Source: Synechococcus sp. CC9311
GTDB lineage: Bacteria; Cyanobacteriota; Cyanobacteriia; PCC-6307; Cyanobiaceae
Length of the DNA stretch: 64,000 nt
Reading direction: 5' to 3'
Assembly: GCF_000014585.1 (NCBI RefSeq)
Contig: NC_008319.1
Span: 2,542,001-2,606,000 of the forward strand
Shown: one piece after another, positions 28,801 to 36,527 of the stretch
Numbering within the stretch: position 1 is the stretch's first letter
How the letters are laid out: every line of letters starts with the position of its first letter
Position numbers and translations under genes: made by a program
The notes under the pieces: model-generated
Database searches by the model: none
What the model saw: only the letters and a program-made list of their open reading frames with translations
What the model was told of the DNA's origin: nothing

Positions 28801-30974
28801 CCCTCGCCATTGCTGCTGACTCACCAACACAAAATGAAGGTGATCAAAACAGCACTGCTTTCTCTTTCACCGTCACCAGAGAAGGTGATCTCTCCAATGA
28901 CAGCTCCGTTCTCTGGTCTGTCATCAATGGCTCAACCACTGATAATGATTTCTTAAATGGCTCTCCTCCTTCCGGAGAGATCTTTTTTACGGATGGTAGT
29001 GCATCTCAAACCATCACAGTTAATGTCGCAGGAGATACACAAGTCGAAACGAATGAAACCTTCTCTGTGGTTCTTTCTTCGGCCAACAACGCAACCATTA
29101 ATACTCCTTCTGCATCAGCAATCATCATTAACGATGATCAAGAGCCTGCGCCTACCCTCGCCATTGCCGCTGACTCACCAACACAAAATGAAGGTGATCA
29201 AAACAGCACTGCTTTCTCTTTCACCGTCACCAGAGAAGGTGATCTCTCCAATGACAGCTCCGTTCTCTGGTCTGTCATCAATGGCTCAACCACTGATAAT
29301 GATTTCTTAAATGGCTCTCCTCCTTCCGGAGAGATCTTTTTTACGGATGGTAGTGCATCTCAAACCATCACAGTTAATGTCGCAGGAGATACACAAGTCG
29401 AAACGAATGAAACCTTCTCTGTGGTTCTTTCTTCGGCCAACAACGCAACCATTAATACTCCTTCTGCATCAGCAATCATCATTAACGATGATCAAGAAGA
29501 TACTCCTGTTACCCCAAGTGAACAGATTATCTTCTCCGATGACTTTGAATCAGCAAACTTTGAGAACAACTGGCAACAAGACTCTCAAAACGATTGGCGA
29601 CGACGTCAAAATGCAAGATCGATAGACAACTTCTCTGCTGAATTTGATGGTCGGGCCAATAACGCAACGCTTCAATTGCGTGAATCACTCGACATTTCTT
29701 CCTTTGACGACGTTCATATCAGTGTGCAATGGCTTATTGAAACCTCTTTTGACAATAATGAGTTCCTGGCCATTGACGTATCCATTGACAATGGATCGTG
29801 GCAAGAAATTGATCTATTATCAGGAGCCAGTGGAATTGGCGGAGACGAACAATCGGGAAATCCTTTTCAAGATGGTGTCTTTAAATTAAGTGACTCTCTT
29901 ACTAATTTTGCTAACGCATCCACTTTAGACCTGAGATTTAGAGGCACGGCCAGCAGAGGAAATGAAGATGGTTATGTTGATAATGTCATAATTACAGGGT
30001 TGAATCAAAATGGGGTAAAGCCTGCGCCTACCCTCGCCATTGCCGCTGACTCACCAACACAAAATGAAGGTGATCAAAACAGCACTGCTTTCTCTTTCAC
30101 CGTCACCAGAGAAGGTGATCTCTCCAATGACAGCTCCGTTCTCTGGTCTGTCATCAATGGCTCAACCACTGATAATGATTTCTTAAATGGCTCTCCTCCT
30201 TCCGGAGAGATCTTTTTTACGGATGGTAGTGCATCTCAAACCATCACAGTTAATGTCGCAGGAGATACACAAGTCGAAACGAATGAAACCTTCTCTGTGG
30301 TTCTTTCTTCGGCCAACAACGCAACCATTAATACTCCTTCTGCATCAGCAATCATCATTAACGATGATCAAGAAGATACTCCTGTTACCCCAAGTGAACA
30401 GATTATCTTCTCCGATGACTTTGAATCAGCAAACTTTGAGAACAACTGGCAACAAGACTCTCAAAACGATTGGCGACGACGTCAAAATGCAAGATCGATA
30501 GACAACTTCTCTGCTGAATTTGATGGTCAGGCCAATAACGCAACGCTTCAATTGCGTGAATCACTCGACATTTCTTCCTTTGACGACGTTCATATCAGTG
30601 TGCAATGGCTTATTGAAACCTCTTTTGACAATAATGAGTTCCTGGCCATTGACGTATCCATTGACAATGGATCGTGGCAAGAAATTGATCTATTATCAGG
30701 AGCCAGTGGAATTGGCGGAGACGAACAATCGGGAAATCCTTTTCAAGATGGTGTCTTTAAATTAAGTGACTCTCTTACTAATTTTGCTAACGCATCCACT
30801 TTAGACCTGAGATTTAGAGGCACGGCCAGCAGAGGAAATGAAGATGGTTATGTTGATAATGTCATAATTACAGGGTTGAATCAAAATTCTGAGTCAAGCT
30901 TTGCATCTATCCATCAATTCAACTCTTCTTATTCTCTAACAGATTTTGGATTACTCCCTGACCCAATTAGTTGA
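25860..30974 (+). CDS. Giant S8 subtilase with tandem Calx-beta repeats and duplicated jelly-roll-like domain
   Basis: 1704 residues. Subtilisin-type serine protease domain at about residues 120-490 with the catalytic set complete: Asp156 (GVIDTGIDYKHPDL), His262 (HGTHVAGTIGAL), oxyanion Asn337 (NNSWGGGG) and Ser441 (SSGTSMAAPHVSGALG). No classical signal peptide; the first 120 residues may be a propeptide. From residue 508 come six adjacent Calx-beta-like modules of 118 residues (pattern EGD--FSFTVTREGD through ETFSVVLSSAN to AIIINDD). Then comes a roughly 170-residue beta-rich domain beginning FSDDFESANFENNW, then a seventh Calx-beta module and a second copy of the beta-rich domain. A unique tail ends the protein. 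Calx-beta domains usually bind calcium in extracellular adhesins, so this is probably a secreted or surface protein exported without a Sec signal. Target unknown. Confidence 0.9.
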   Translation: MNSSQNFLDAALELIKKTRRSRSSSPEELRIYPGENNDKFRTSGLAKGANALEASSSSLLNREIIPLLTNASKEIIPEATSFSIQKIPYEQAKQTLPSKEFTLSSNSNSIEPQGDPTDTYYYVQWGLEDTESGSNANAAWDLGITGSLSNVIGVIDTGIDYKHPDLYLNIWLNPGETPGGVIDINNDGLITFHDLNDSRNSSFAWDFDLEGEYGHGYVDAGDLFRNSIWMDGIDKESNGYTDDLIGWDFANNDFDPYDDNFHGTHVAGTIGALSNNQQGVAGVNWDIQLTPLKFLNGNGSGSTQGAIDSINYFNDAASRYDSLLTNNGNARYLATNNSWGGGGYNSALDASIQEGAELGIIFVASAGNDANNNDLVGYYPANYQAIQNNVDHVISVASIDASGAASSFTNYGTETVDIAAPGGSIGSTSPNNRYVYSSGTSMAAPHVSGALGLLASKNSQATSSELIQALYSGADQDNNLRDISKDGKRLNITGSLDVLPQNNTIATPTLAIAADSPTQNEGDQNSTAFSFTVTREGDLSNDSSVLWSVINGSTTDNDFLNGSPPSGEIFFTDGSASQTITVNVAGDTQVETNETFSVVLSSANNATINTPSASAIIINDDQEPAPTLAIAADSPTQNEGDQNSTAFSFTVTREGDLSNDSSVLWSVINGSTTDNDFLNGSPPSGEIFFTDGSASQTITVNVAGDTQVETNETFSVVLSSANNATINTPSASAIIINDDQEPAPTLAIAADSPTQNEGDQNSTAFSFTVTREGDLSNDSSVLWSVINGSTTDNDFLNGSPPSGEIFFTDGSASQTITVNVAGDTQVETNETFSVVLSSANNATINTPSASAIIINDDQEPAPTLAIAADSPTQNEGDQNSTAFSFTVTREGDLSNDSSVLWSVINGSTTDNDFLNGSPPSGEIFFTDGSASQTITVNVAGDTQVETNETFSVVLSSANNATINTPSASAIIINDDQEPAPTLAIAADSPTQNEGDQNSTAFSFTVTREGDLSNDSSVLWSVINGSTTDNDFLNGSPPSGEIFFTDGSASQTITVNVAGDTQVETNETFSVVLSSANNATINTPSASAIIINDDQEPAPTLAIAADSPTQNEGDQNSTAFSFTVTREGDLSNDSSVLWSVINGSTTDNDFLNGSPPSGEIFFTDGSASQTITVNVAGDTQVETNETFSVVLSSANNATINTPSASAIIINDDQEDTPVTPSEQIIFSDDFESANFENNWQQDSQNDWRRRQNARSIDNFSAEFDGRANNATLQLRESLDISSFDDVHISVQWLIETSFDNNEFLAIDVSIDNGSWQEIDLLSGASGIGGDEQSGNPFQDGVFKLSDSLTNFANASTLDLRFRGTASRGNEDGYVDNVIITGLNQNGVKPAPTLAIAADSPTQNEGDQNSTAFSFTVTREGDLSNDSSVLWSVINGSTTDNDFLNGSPPSGEIFFTDGSASQTITVNVAGDTQVETNETFSVVLSSANNATINTPSASAIIINDDQEDTPVTPSEQIIFSDDFESANFENNWQQDSQNDWRRRQNARSIDNFSAEFDGQANNATLQLRESLDISSFDDVHISVQWLIETSFDNNEFLAIDVSIDNGSWQEIDLLSGASGIGGDEQSGNPFQDGVFKLSDSLTNFANASTLDLRFRGTASRGNEDGYVDNVIITGLNQNSESSFASIHQFNSSYSLTDFGLLPDPIS
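27381..29500 (+). repeat. Six tandem 354-bp coding repeats (Calx-beta modules)
   Basis: Copies begin at 27381, 27735, 28089, 28443, 28797 and 29151, each exactly 354 bases, in frame (118 codons). By eye they are identical except for one synonymous site, the 18th base of each copy: T in copies 1 and 5 (27398, 28814), C in the others. A seventh copy starts at 30027. Such identity at silent positions means very recent amplification or continuing homogenisation. Confidence 0.95.
29151..30887 (+). repeat. Duplicated 861-bp composite unit (Calx-beta plus beta-rich domain)
   Basis: 29151-30011 and 30027-30887 are the same sequence offset by 876 bases. I find one difference: G at 29653 and A at 30529, changing Arg (GRANNATLQ) to Gln (GQANNATLQ). 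A 15-base linker separates the copies. The unit contains the sixth and seventh Calx-beta copies, so the composite duplication arose after the Calx-beta array existed. Confidence 0.93.
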
Positions 30975-31083
30975 AGCTCAGAGCTCCTAAACTCGATTTT
31001 ATTTTTTAGCCAAGTCCAAGACTCTGAACCAAGAAACATTACTTTTTGATCCTGCCGTTCCAGAACCCGGCGCCCTGCGCACC

Positions 31084-32676
31084 GTGCTGGCATTCCCCAG
31101 CACCTACACCGTGGGCATCACGAGCCTTGGCTACCAACTCGTATGGGCCAGTCTGGCCATGCGATCCGATCTGGATGTCAGGCGACTGTTCACTGATCAA
31201 GGGGATCCACCACACCGTCGCTGCGATCTCTTTGGCCTATCTCTGAGCTGGGAACTCGATGGACCTGTTCTGTTGGATCTCCTGGAACAACAAAGGATTC
31301 CCCTCTGGAGCCATGAGCGGGGTGATCAGGATCCAATCGTGTTCGGTGGTGGTCCCGTTCTGACCGCCAACCCCGAACCGCTGGCCCCATTTTTTGACGT
31401 TGTGCTCCTCGGAGATGGAGAGGAGTTGCTGCCCGCCTTCATCGATGCCCTGCTTCAGGTGCGGGAGGAACCCCGTCACAAGCGCCTTCATCATTTGGCG
31501 CAGATTCCTGGCATCTACGTACCCGATCTCCATACTCCGCAATTCAGTGCCGAAGGTGCCCTTCTCGGCATACAACCCAGAGAGGCAGATCTACCAGAGC
31601 GCATCGCGAAGCAAACCTGGAGGGGCAACAGCCTGAGCCACTCCACTGTGATCACCCCTGAAGCCGCGTGGCCAGACATCCACATGGTGGAGGTGGTGCG
31701 CAGCTGCCCAGAACTGTGTCGCTTCTGCTTAGCGAGTTATCTCACCTTGCCCTTCCGAACCCCATCTCTTGATGACGGACTGATTCCTGCAGTCGAGAAA
31801 GGACTGAAGGCAACCCGTCGTCTCGGCTTGCTGGGTGCCTCCGTGACCCAACATCCCCAATTCAACGACTTACTGCAGTGGCTGGATCAAGACCGCTTTG
31901 ATGACTTACGCGTAAGTGTCAGCTCCGTGCGAGCTGCCACCGTGACTCCTCAATTAGCTGGAACCTTGAGTCGCCGCGGTAGCAAGTCGGTCACGATCGC
32001 CATCGAGAGCGGTAGTGATCGGATGAGACGCGTCGTGAATAAGAAACTCAACCGAGAGGAAATCAGCGCTGCGGCCCGGTATGCAAAAGAGGGAGGACTC
32101 AAAAGCCTCAAGCTCTACGGAATGGTGGGACTTCCCACAGAGCAGGACGACGACATCGAGGCAACCGCCGATCTACTTCTGGACCTCAAGAAACAGACCC
32201 CAGGGCTGCGCTTCACCTTGGGCGTGAGCACCTTCGTTCCCAAAGCCCACACACCATTTCAGTGGCAAGGGGTCAGGCCAGAAGCTGACAAACGCCTCAA
32301 ACGACTCGCCAAACGACTGAAACCGAAGGGTGTGGAACTACGACCTGAGAGCTATGGCTGGAGCGTGATCCAGGCCCTGCTCTCTCGCAGTGACCGTCGA
32401 CTAGCGCCCGTCATCGCAGCTGTGAGGGGCTCCCAGGAGAGTCTTGGCGGCTGGAAAAAGGCCTATCGCGCCGCACGCGCAGAAGAATTACCACCCGCCA
32501 GCTCCGCCGGAGTGCTTTTACCCCGCCCCCCAGCCTGGGAGGAGGTCGTCCATCACACCTGGGCCGATCACCACATTCTTCCCTGGTGTCATCTTGATGG
32601 TCCCCTGCCCAGCGACACGCTTCTCAAGCATCAACACCAAGCGCTGAGTCCAGAGAACGCTCCTGACCAGGCCTGA
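31084..32676 (+). CDS. B12-binding-domain radical SAM protein, start uncertain
   Basis: At least 530 residues. The N-terminal part (FPSTYTVGITSLGYQLVWA, then VFGGGPVLTANPEPLAPF and DVVLLGDGEE) resembles the cobalamin-binding Rossmann region of this family, and the SAM domain carries the cluster motif SCPELCRFC (Cys208, 212, 215). The later IAIESGSDRMRRVVNK and KLYGMVGLPTEQDDDIEAT segments are standard radical SAM. GTG 31084 is the first ordinary start codon. Conserved-looking sequence (LLFDPAVPEPGALRT) runs in frame upstream to about 31024, where only a CTG is available. Substrate unknown. The last 53 bases overlap the convergent membrane gene. Confidence 0.85.
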   Translation: MLAFPSTYTVGITSLGYQLVWASLAMRSDLDVRRLFTDQGDPPHRRCDLFGLSLSWELDGPVLLDLLEQQRIPLWSHERGDQDPIVFGGGPVLTANPEPLAPFFDVVLLGDGEELLPAFIDALLQVREEPRHKRLHHLAQIPGIYVPDLHTPQFSAEGALLGIQPREADLPERIAKQTWRGNSLSHSTVITPEAAWPDIHMVEVVRSCPELCRFCLASYLTLPFRTPSLDDGLIPAVEKGLKATRRLGLLGASVTQHPQFNDLLQWLDQDRFDDLRVSVSSVRAATVTPQLAGTLSRRGSKSVTIAIESGSDRMRRVVNKKLNREEISAAARYAKEGGLKSLKLYGMVGLPTEQDDDIEATADLLLDLKKQTPGLRFTLGVSTFVPKAHTPFQWQGVRPEADKRLKRLAKRLKPKGVELRPESYGWSVIQALLSRSDRRLAPVIAAVRGSQESLGGWKKAYRAARAEELPPASSAGVLLPRPPAWEEVVHHTWADHHILPWCHLDGPLPSDTLLKHQHQALSPENAPDQA

Positions 32677-33928
32677 GCAAACAGCGCAATCCCGCTAACA
32701 AAATCCAGCCAGCGATATTCACGCGGCTATCAAAAAACGGCAAATCGCTGCCGTGCAGCACCATCAAGGTCAGCACTGCTGCCCACCAGGCGCGATCAAA
32801 CAATCGTGATAGCCCGCGACGGAGCGCCACAATCAACAAGGCCAGCACCAGCGCCACCACCAGCGCCGCTACTGGCAATCCATGGGCAATGGCCAGTTCA
32901 AGCGGAAGGTTGTGAGCATGGCCATGCCATTTCCCTGTTCTCAGCGGATAGATCACCGAAAAAGCCGCTGCCCCCCATCCCAGCCAGGGCCTCTCAACAA
33001 TCAACTGAACCGCCACACCCCACTGACTCAGACGCGTGGAGGCAAGAACCCGCTCACCAGCGTGCTGACTATCGCTGAGCCGGCCCCAGATCCCCTCTGG
33101 CACAAGCGACCGTGCGGGGGCCTGAAGCAACAACGGCACCCCGGGAACAACAGACACAAACAACAAGCCAAGGCCAACAACCAACAGCGGAACAAGCCAA
33201 GGCCAGCTAGGAGGACCCAACACAATCGGAAGCGCAAGCACCAATGCGCCCCAGCCATTCCGTGATTCCGTGAGCACAAGGGCCGTCACAAAAGCAACCA
33301 CCAGGCCCAGAACAACACTCCTCCGCAGCCTGCTCAAACCAGGTTGAATCAGAGTTGCCAACGCCAACGGCCAAACCAGTGCCAACCAGGCGGCAGCGAT
33401 ATTGGCGTAATCAAACAACCCTGACAGACGACCCTCTGGTTCACCACCAGGGGTCATGAACCAAATAATCAATCCACCCAAAGCTTGCCAGGGACCTTGC
33501 CAGCCCCACCACAGTTGTCCCAAACCCGTCAACACCACTGGGAAGCTACCCGCTACCAACCAAAGCGCTGAGCGACGGCGTGCATCAGCCGAGCTGACGT
33601 AGGGCTGAAAGCCCCAAAACGCCCAAAAGAAAGGCAACCAGTTCCCCATGCCCACCCAGGCGAGAGATCCGGAATAGGAGCTAAAGCATCCAATCACCAT
33701 CAACAACGACGCCAAAAACAAGGGCGCGTTCCAGGGGTCACGCCAAAACGGACGCTCACTCCTCCAACTGCCCATCAGCAGAGAGGGAAACAACAACAAG
33801 CTGGCCAGTAACGCCGAAGAGGGCAGTAAGAACAAGCCAATCTGGAAACATCGCCAACCCCAGCGCGACGCTTCAAGAGGGCGGGACGCGTCGATTTGCT
33901 GGATCACGCGCCTCGGGACCAACGTCAT
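32624..33928 (-). CDS. O-antigen ligase-like membrane protein (Wzy_C/IctB-like)
   Basis: 434 residues with about ten hydrophobic segments and a large periplasmic loop. The loop ends in WLGWGAAAFSVIYPLRTG and HAHNLPLELAIAHGLP, the conserved histidine region of the Wzy_C (O-antigen ligase) family. In cyanobacteria the same family includes IctB, once proposed as a bicarbonate transporter; I cannot decide between glycan ligase/polymerase and IctB. The ESRNGWGALVLALP segment is also typical. It follows purU by 10 bases on the same strand. Confidence 0.8.
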   Translation of the reverse strand: MTLVPRRVIQQIDASRPLEASRWGWRCFQIGLFLLPSSALLASLLLFPSLLMGSWRSERPFWRDPWNAPLFLASLLMVIGCFSSYSGSLAWVGMGNWLPFFWAFWGFQPYVSSADARRRSALWLVAGSFPVVLTGLGQLWWGWQGPWQALGGLIIWFMTPGGEPEGRLSGLFDYANIAAAWLALVWPLALATLIQPGLSRLRRSVVLGLVVAFVTALVLTESRNGWGALVLALPIVLGPPSWPWLVPLLVVGLGLLFVSVVPGVPLLLQAPARSLVPEGIWGRLSDSQHAGERVLASTRLSQWGVAVQLIVERPWLGWGAAAFSVIYPLRTGKWHGHAHNLPLELAIAHGLPVAALVVALVLALLIVALRRGLSRLFDRAWWAAVLTLMVLHGSDLPFFDSRVNIAGWILLAGLRCLLRPGQERSLDSALGVDA

Positions 33929-33938
33929 ACCAACGCCC

Positions 33939-34793
33939 TCATGCGAAGACCGCAGTTCGGCCGCGATACACCATGACCTGTCGGCACAGATGCAACCGCA
34001 GAGCCCGGGCCAAGGCCAACCGCTCCGTGTCTCGACCCTTGCGGATCAAATCCTCCACCTCATCACGGTGACTCACAGAAAGGGTGGCCTGCTCAATGAT
34101 CGGTCCATCATCCAATTGTTCGGTGACGTAATGCGCCGTAGCACCAATCAACTTCACCCCCCGATCCCAGGCGCGGTGATACGGCTGAGCGCCTTTAAAC
34201 GCCGGCAAAAACGAATGATGGATATTGATCACCTGGGGGAAGCGCTCTAAAAATTCGCCACTCAGCACCTGCATGTATTTCGCCAACACAGCGAGCTCAA
34301 TACCCTGATCTTCAAGGAGATCAAGAATGGAGGCTTCAGCGTCCCGCTTAGTTGCTGAAGTAACCGGTACGTGAACAAATCGCCCACCAAAGTCACCACA
34401 GAGTGGTTCCAAATCGGGATGATTGGAGATCACTAAAGCAACCTCCATCGGCAATTCACCACTGCGAGATCGCCAGAGCAAATCCAGTAAACAGTGGCTC
34501 TGCTTACTCACAAAGATCGCAACACGGGGCAACTCATCGGAGAAATGAAGCTGTGCCTCACCACCGAGCCGCTCTGCGAGGGCACGAACCGCTGGCTCAA
34601 TCGCATGCCGAGGCAATCCAAAGCCATCAAGCTCCCACTCAATCCGACTTAAAAACAACCCTGCACCCGAGTCGGTGTGGTGGTCAGCGTGACGAATATT
34701 GCCGCCATTGGCCGCCACCCATCCAGCCAGCTCACTCACCAGTCCTGACCGATCAGGACAGATCAGTTGAAGGATGACCGTTGACTCGTTCAC
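33939..34793 (-). CDS. purU: Formyltetrahydrofolate deformylase PurU
   Basis: Releases formate from 10-formyl-THF. N-terminal ACT domain (ILQLICPDRSGLVSELAGWV), then the formyltransferase fold with VALVISNHPDLEPL, AVLAKYMQVLSGEF, VINIHHSFLPAFKGAQPYHRA (catalytic His) and GATAHYVTEQLDDGPII. 284 residues is standard. The formate could feed PurT, which is encoded further along (50984-52153). Confidence 0.96.
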   Translation of the reverse strand: MNESTVILQLICPDRSGLVSELAGWVAANGGNIRHADHHTDSGAGLFLSRIEWELDGFGLPRHAIEPAVRALAERLGGEAQLHFSDELPRVAIFVSKQSHCLLDLLWRSRSGELPMEVALVISNHPDLEPLCGDFGGRFVHVPVTSATKRDAEASILDLLEDQGIELAVLAKYMQVLSGEFLERFPQVINIHHSFLPAFKGAQPYHRAWDRGVKLIGATAHYVTEQLDDGPIIEQATLSVSHRDEVEDLIRKGRDTERLALARALRLHLCRQVMVYRGRTAVFA

Positions 34794-34893
34794 GCTCTGC
34801 AGAAATTCACAAGTTCATTCTCTCTTGACAGTCCGCGCTCTGGGATCGAGAGCACGCAGGTAAAATCGCGGCCTCACTTACCTCCCTTTCCCC

Positions 34894-35352
34894 ATGCTGA
34901 GCGCCCTACGTCGCCTCGCTGCGTTCTGCCTCTGCGTGTGCCTCTGCTTCGGCCTTGCGGCTTGCAGCGGTAATGGCAATGCCAAGCCCGCAACGATTAG
35001 CCCTGAAGACATGGCTGTGATCCGCAGGCAGGCTGAGGGATTCACGCAAGCCCAGGAACGCCTCCCAGACCTGGCCGCCCTCGTCAATCAGCGCGATTGG
35101 ACCTTCACCCGCAATCTGATTCACGGACCCATGCAAGAGGTCGGTCGCGAGATGTTGTACATCAATCAACGTCTCCTTCCAAGCGACCGCGCCGAAGCCA
35201 ACAAACTGGCGGCAAAGCTCAAAGAAGCTCTCGCTGATGTGGATGAGGCCGCCCGTCTCCAAAACGGAACACGCTTGCAAAAGTCCTACACATCCGTTGC
35301 AACGGGTTTTGCTAATTACGCTCGCGTCATTCCCGCCGAAGCTTTGAGCTGA
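34894..35352 (+). CDS. psbQ: Photosystem II lipoprotein PsbQ (CyanoQ)
   Basis: 152 residues, thylakoid-lumen lipoprotein of photosystem II. A lipobox LAAC with Cys24 follows the hydrophobic leader; the leader itself has four more Cys. The rest is a four-helix bundle pattern: DMAVIRRQAEGFTQAQERLPDLAALV, DWTFTRNLIHGPMQEVGREM, AKLKEALADVDEAARLQ and TSVATGFANYARVIP. This is the PsbQ fold of cyanobacteria. Its stop codon overlaps a possible ATT start of the next gene. Confidence 0.9.
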   Translation: MLSALRRLAAFCLCVCLCFGLAACSGNGNAKPATISPEDMAVIRRQAEGFTQAQERLPDLAALVNQRDWTFTRNLIHGPMQEVGREMLYINQRLLPSDRAEANKLAAKLKEALADVDEAARLQNGTRLQKSYTSVATGFANYARVIPAEALS

Positions 35353-35366
35353 TTACTTCGATTGCC

Positions 35367-36473
35367 GTGATTGGTGCTGGTGCCGTTGGCGCCGGCACGG
35401 CTTGGCATCTAGCCCGTCAAGGACACAACGTCACGTTGATCGATCCGTCATTAGACGCGGCGATACAGCGCAGCAACAGCCGTGGCCAAGCCCTCAATGG
35501 CACGACTGCATCGCTTGGTGTCTTGATGGGCAATGTGTTTCGTCGATCCAGCGGACGTGCATGGCGTTTGCGTCAACGCAGCATGGAACTCTGGCCTCAA
35601 TGGGTGGAGAGGCTGAACCATCCCGATACCCCCCTAGAGCTCGATTCTCCGCTGATCCAAATGGCTTCTAGCCCTGCGGAAAAAGAACGCATGCAGAACC
35701 TGGCCAATCAACGGCGCGAGCTTGGACTCGAAAGCTTCAGCTCAGCGAACACAGAGACCCATCAGACGTTCGAACCAATTCCTTGGCCCAATCCCGGGCA
35801 TGGAGGATTGCGTTCCCAAAATGACGGCCGTATTGATCCCCTGGCCCTGCAACGGGCGCTTCGCCGCAGCCTCAAAGCGGAAAAAGTGGATCTCTTACCA
35901 GCTCGCGTGACGACACTCCATCGACCGGGTCACGGCGACGGAGACCTCTGGAACCTGGAACTGGATACAGGACACAACATCCACTGCGACTTTGTTGTGA
36001 TCTGCACAGCCTTGGCCAGTGCACTGTTGCTGCAACCTCTAGGGCACGAGTTTCCGATGGAAGCAGTCTTAGGCCAGGTGCTGGATCTTCAAGTGTCGGT
36101 CTCTGCCAAGGCCTGGGATCACTGGCCAGCAGTGCTGATCTGCAACGGAGTCAATTTGATTCGTCATGGAAGTAACAGGCTTTGGCTTGGCGCAACCCTG
36201 GAACCAGGTACGGAGCCTTCCGCTGAGGAGTCTTCGATCATGCAGCGATTGGATGGCTTGGCACCGAACTGGCTGCAACAGGCCAAGGTCGTTGATCAAT
36301 GGCATGGCCTCAGGGCTAGACCCTCTGGGCGGCCAGCTCCATTGCTTGAAGTGTTGGAGCCAGGCTTAATTCTGGCTAGTGGTCATTATCGAAACGGGGT
36401 TCTTTTGACACCTGCTACGGTAGACTGGGTTGGTCAGCAAATCATGACTACTACACCGATTGAAGCCTCCTGA
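35367..36473 (+). CDS. FAD-dependent amine/amino-acid oxidase (DAO family)
   Basis: 368 residues with the Rossmann motif IGAGAVGAGTAWHLARQGH at the extreme N-terminus, then PNPGHGGLRSQNDGRIDP and a C-terminal WHGLRARPSGRPAPLLE and ASGHYRNGVLLTPAT, typical of the glycine/D-amino-acid oxidase family. GTG 35367 leaves only two residues before GAGAVG, too short for the first beta strand. The in-frame sequence ITSIAVIGAG from ATT 35352 would complete the strand, overlapping the psbQ stop by one base. Substrate unknown (glycine oxidase ThiO is one possibility). Confidence 0.82.
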   Translation: MIGAGAVGAGTAWHLARQGHNVTLIDPSLDAAIQRSNSRGQALNGTTASLGVLMGNVFRRSSGRAWRLRQRSMELWPQWVERLNHPDTPLELDSPLIQMASSPAEKERMQNLANQRRELGLESFSSANTETHQTFEPIPWPNPGHGGLRSQNDGRIDPLALQRALRRSLKAEKVDLLPARVTTLHRPGHGDGDLWNLELDTGHNIHCDFVVICTALASALLLQPLGHEFPMEAVLGQVLDLQVSVSAKAWDHWPAVLICNGVNLIRHGSNRLWLGATLEPGTEPSAEESSIMQRLDGLAPNWLQQAKVVDQWHGLRARPSGRPAPLLEVLEPGLILASGHYRNGVLLTPATVDWVGQQIMTTTPIEAS

Positions 36474-36527
36474 CCTTGTCGTAACTCGATTTTTATTGGT
36501 TTTTGACACCTCAGATGTAGAGATGAC

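Noticed and set aside
27541-30501. Series of 104-117-codon open frames in the +1 frame of the Calx-beta repeats
   Set aside because: They are shadows repeated because the DNA repeats; the main 1704-codon frame explains the sequence.
34825-34866. TTGACA ... TAAAAT as a promoter of psbQ
   Set aside because: The spacing is about 30 bases, far outside the usual 16-19.
34906-35280. 124-codon frame opposite psbQ
   Set aside because: Antisense to a gene with a clear lipobox and family pattern.
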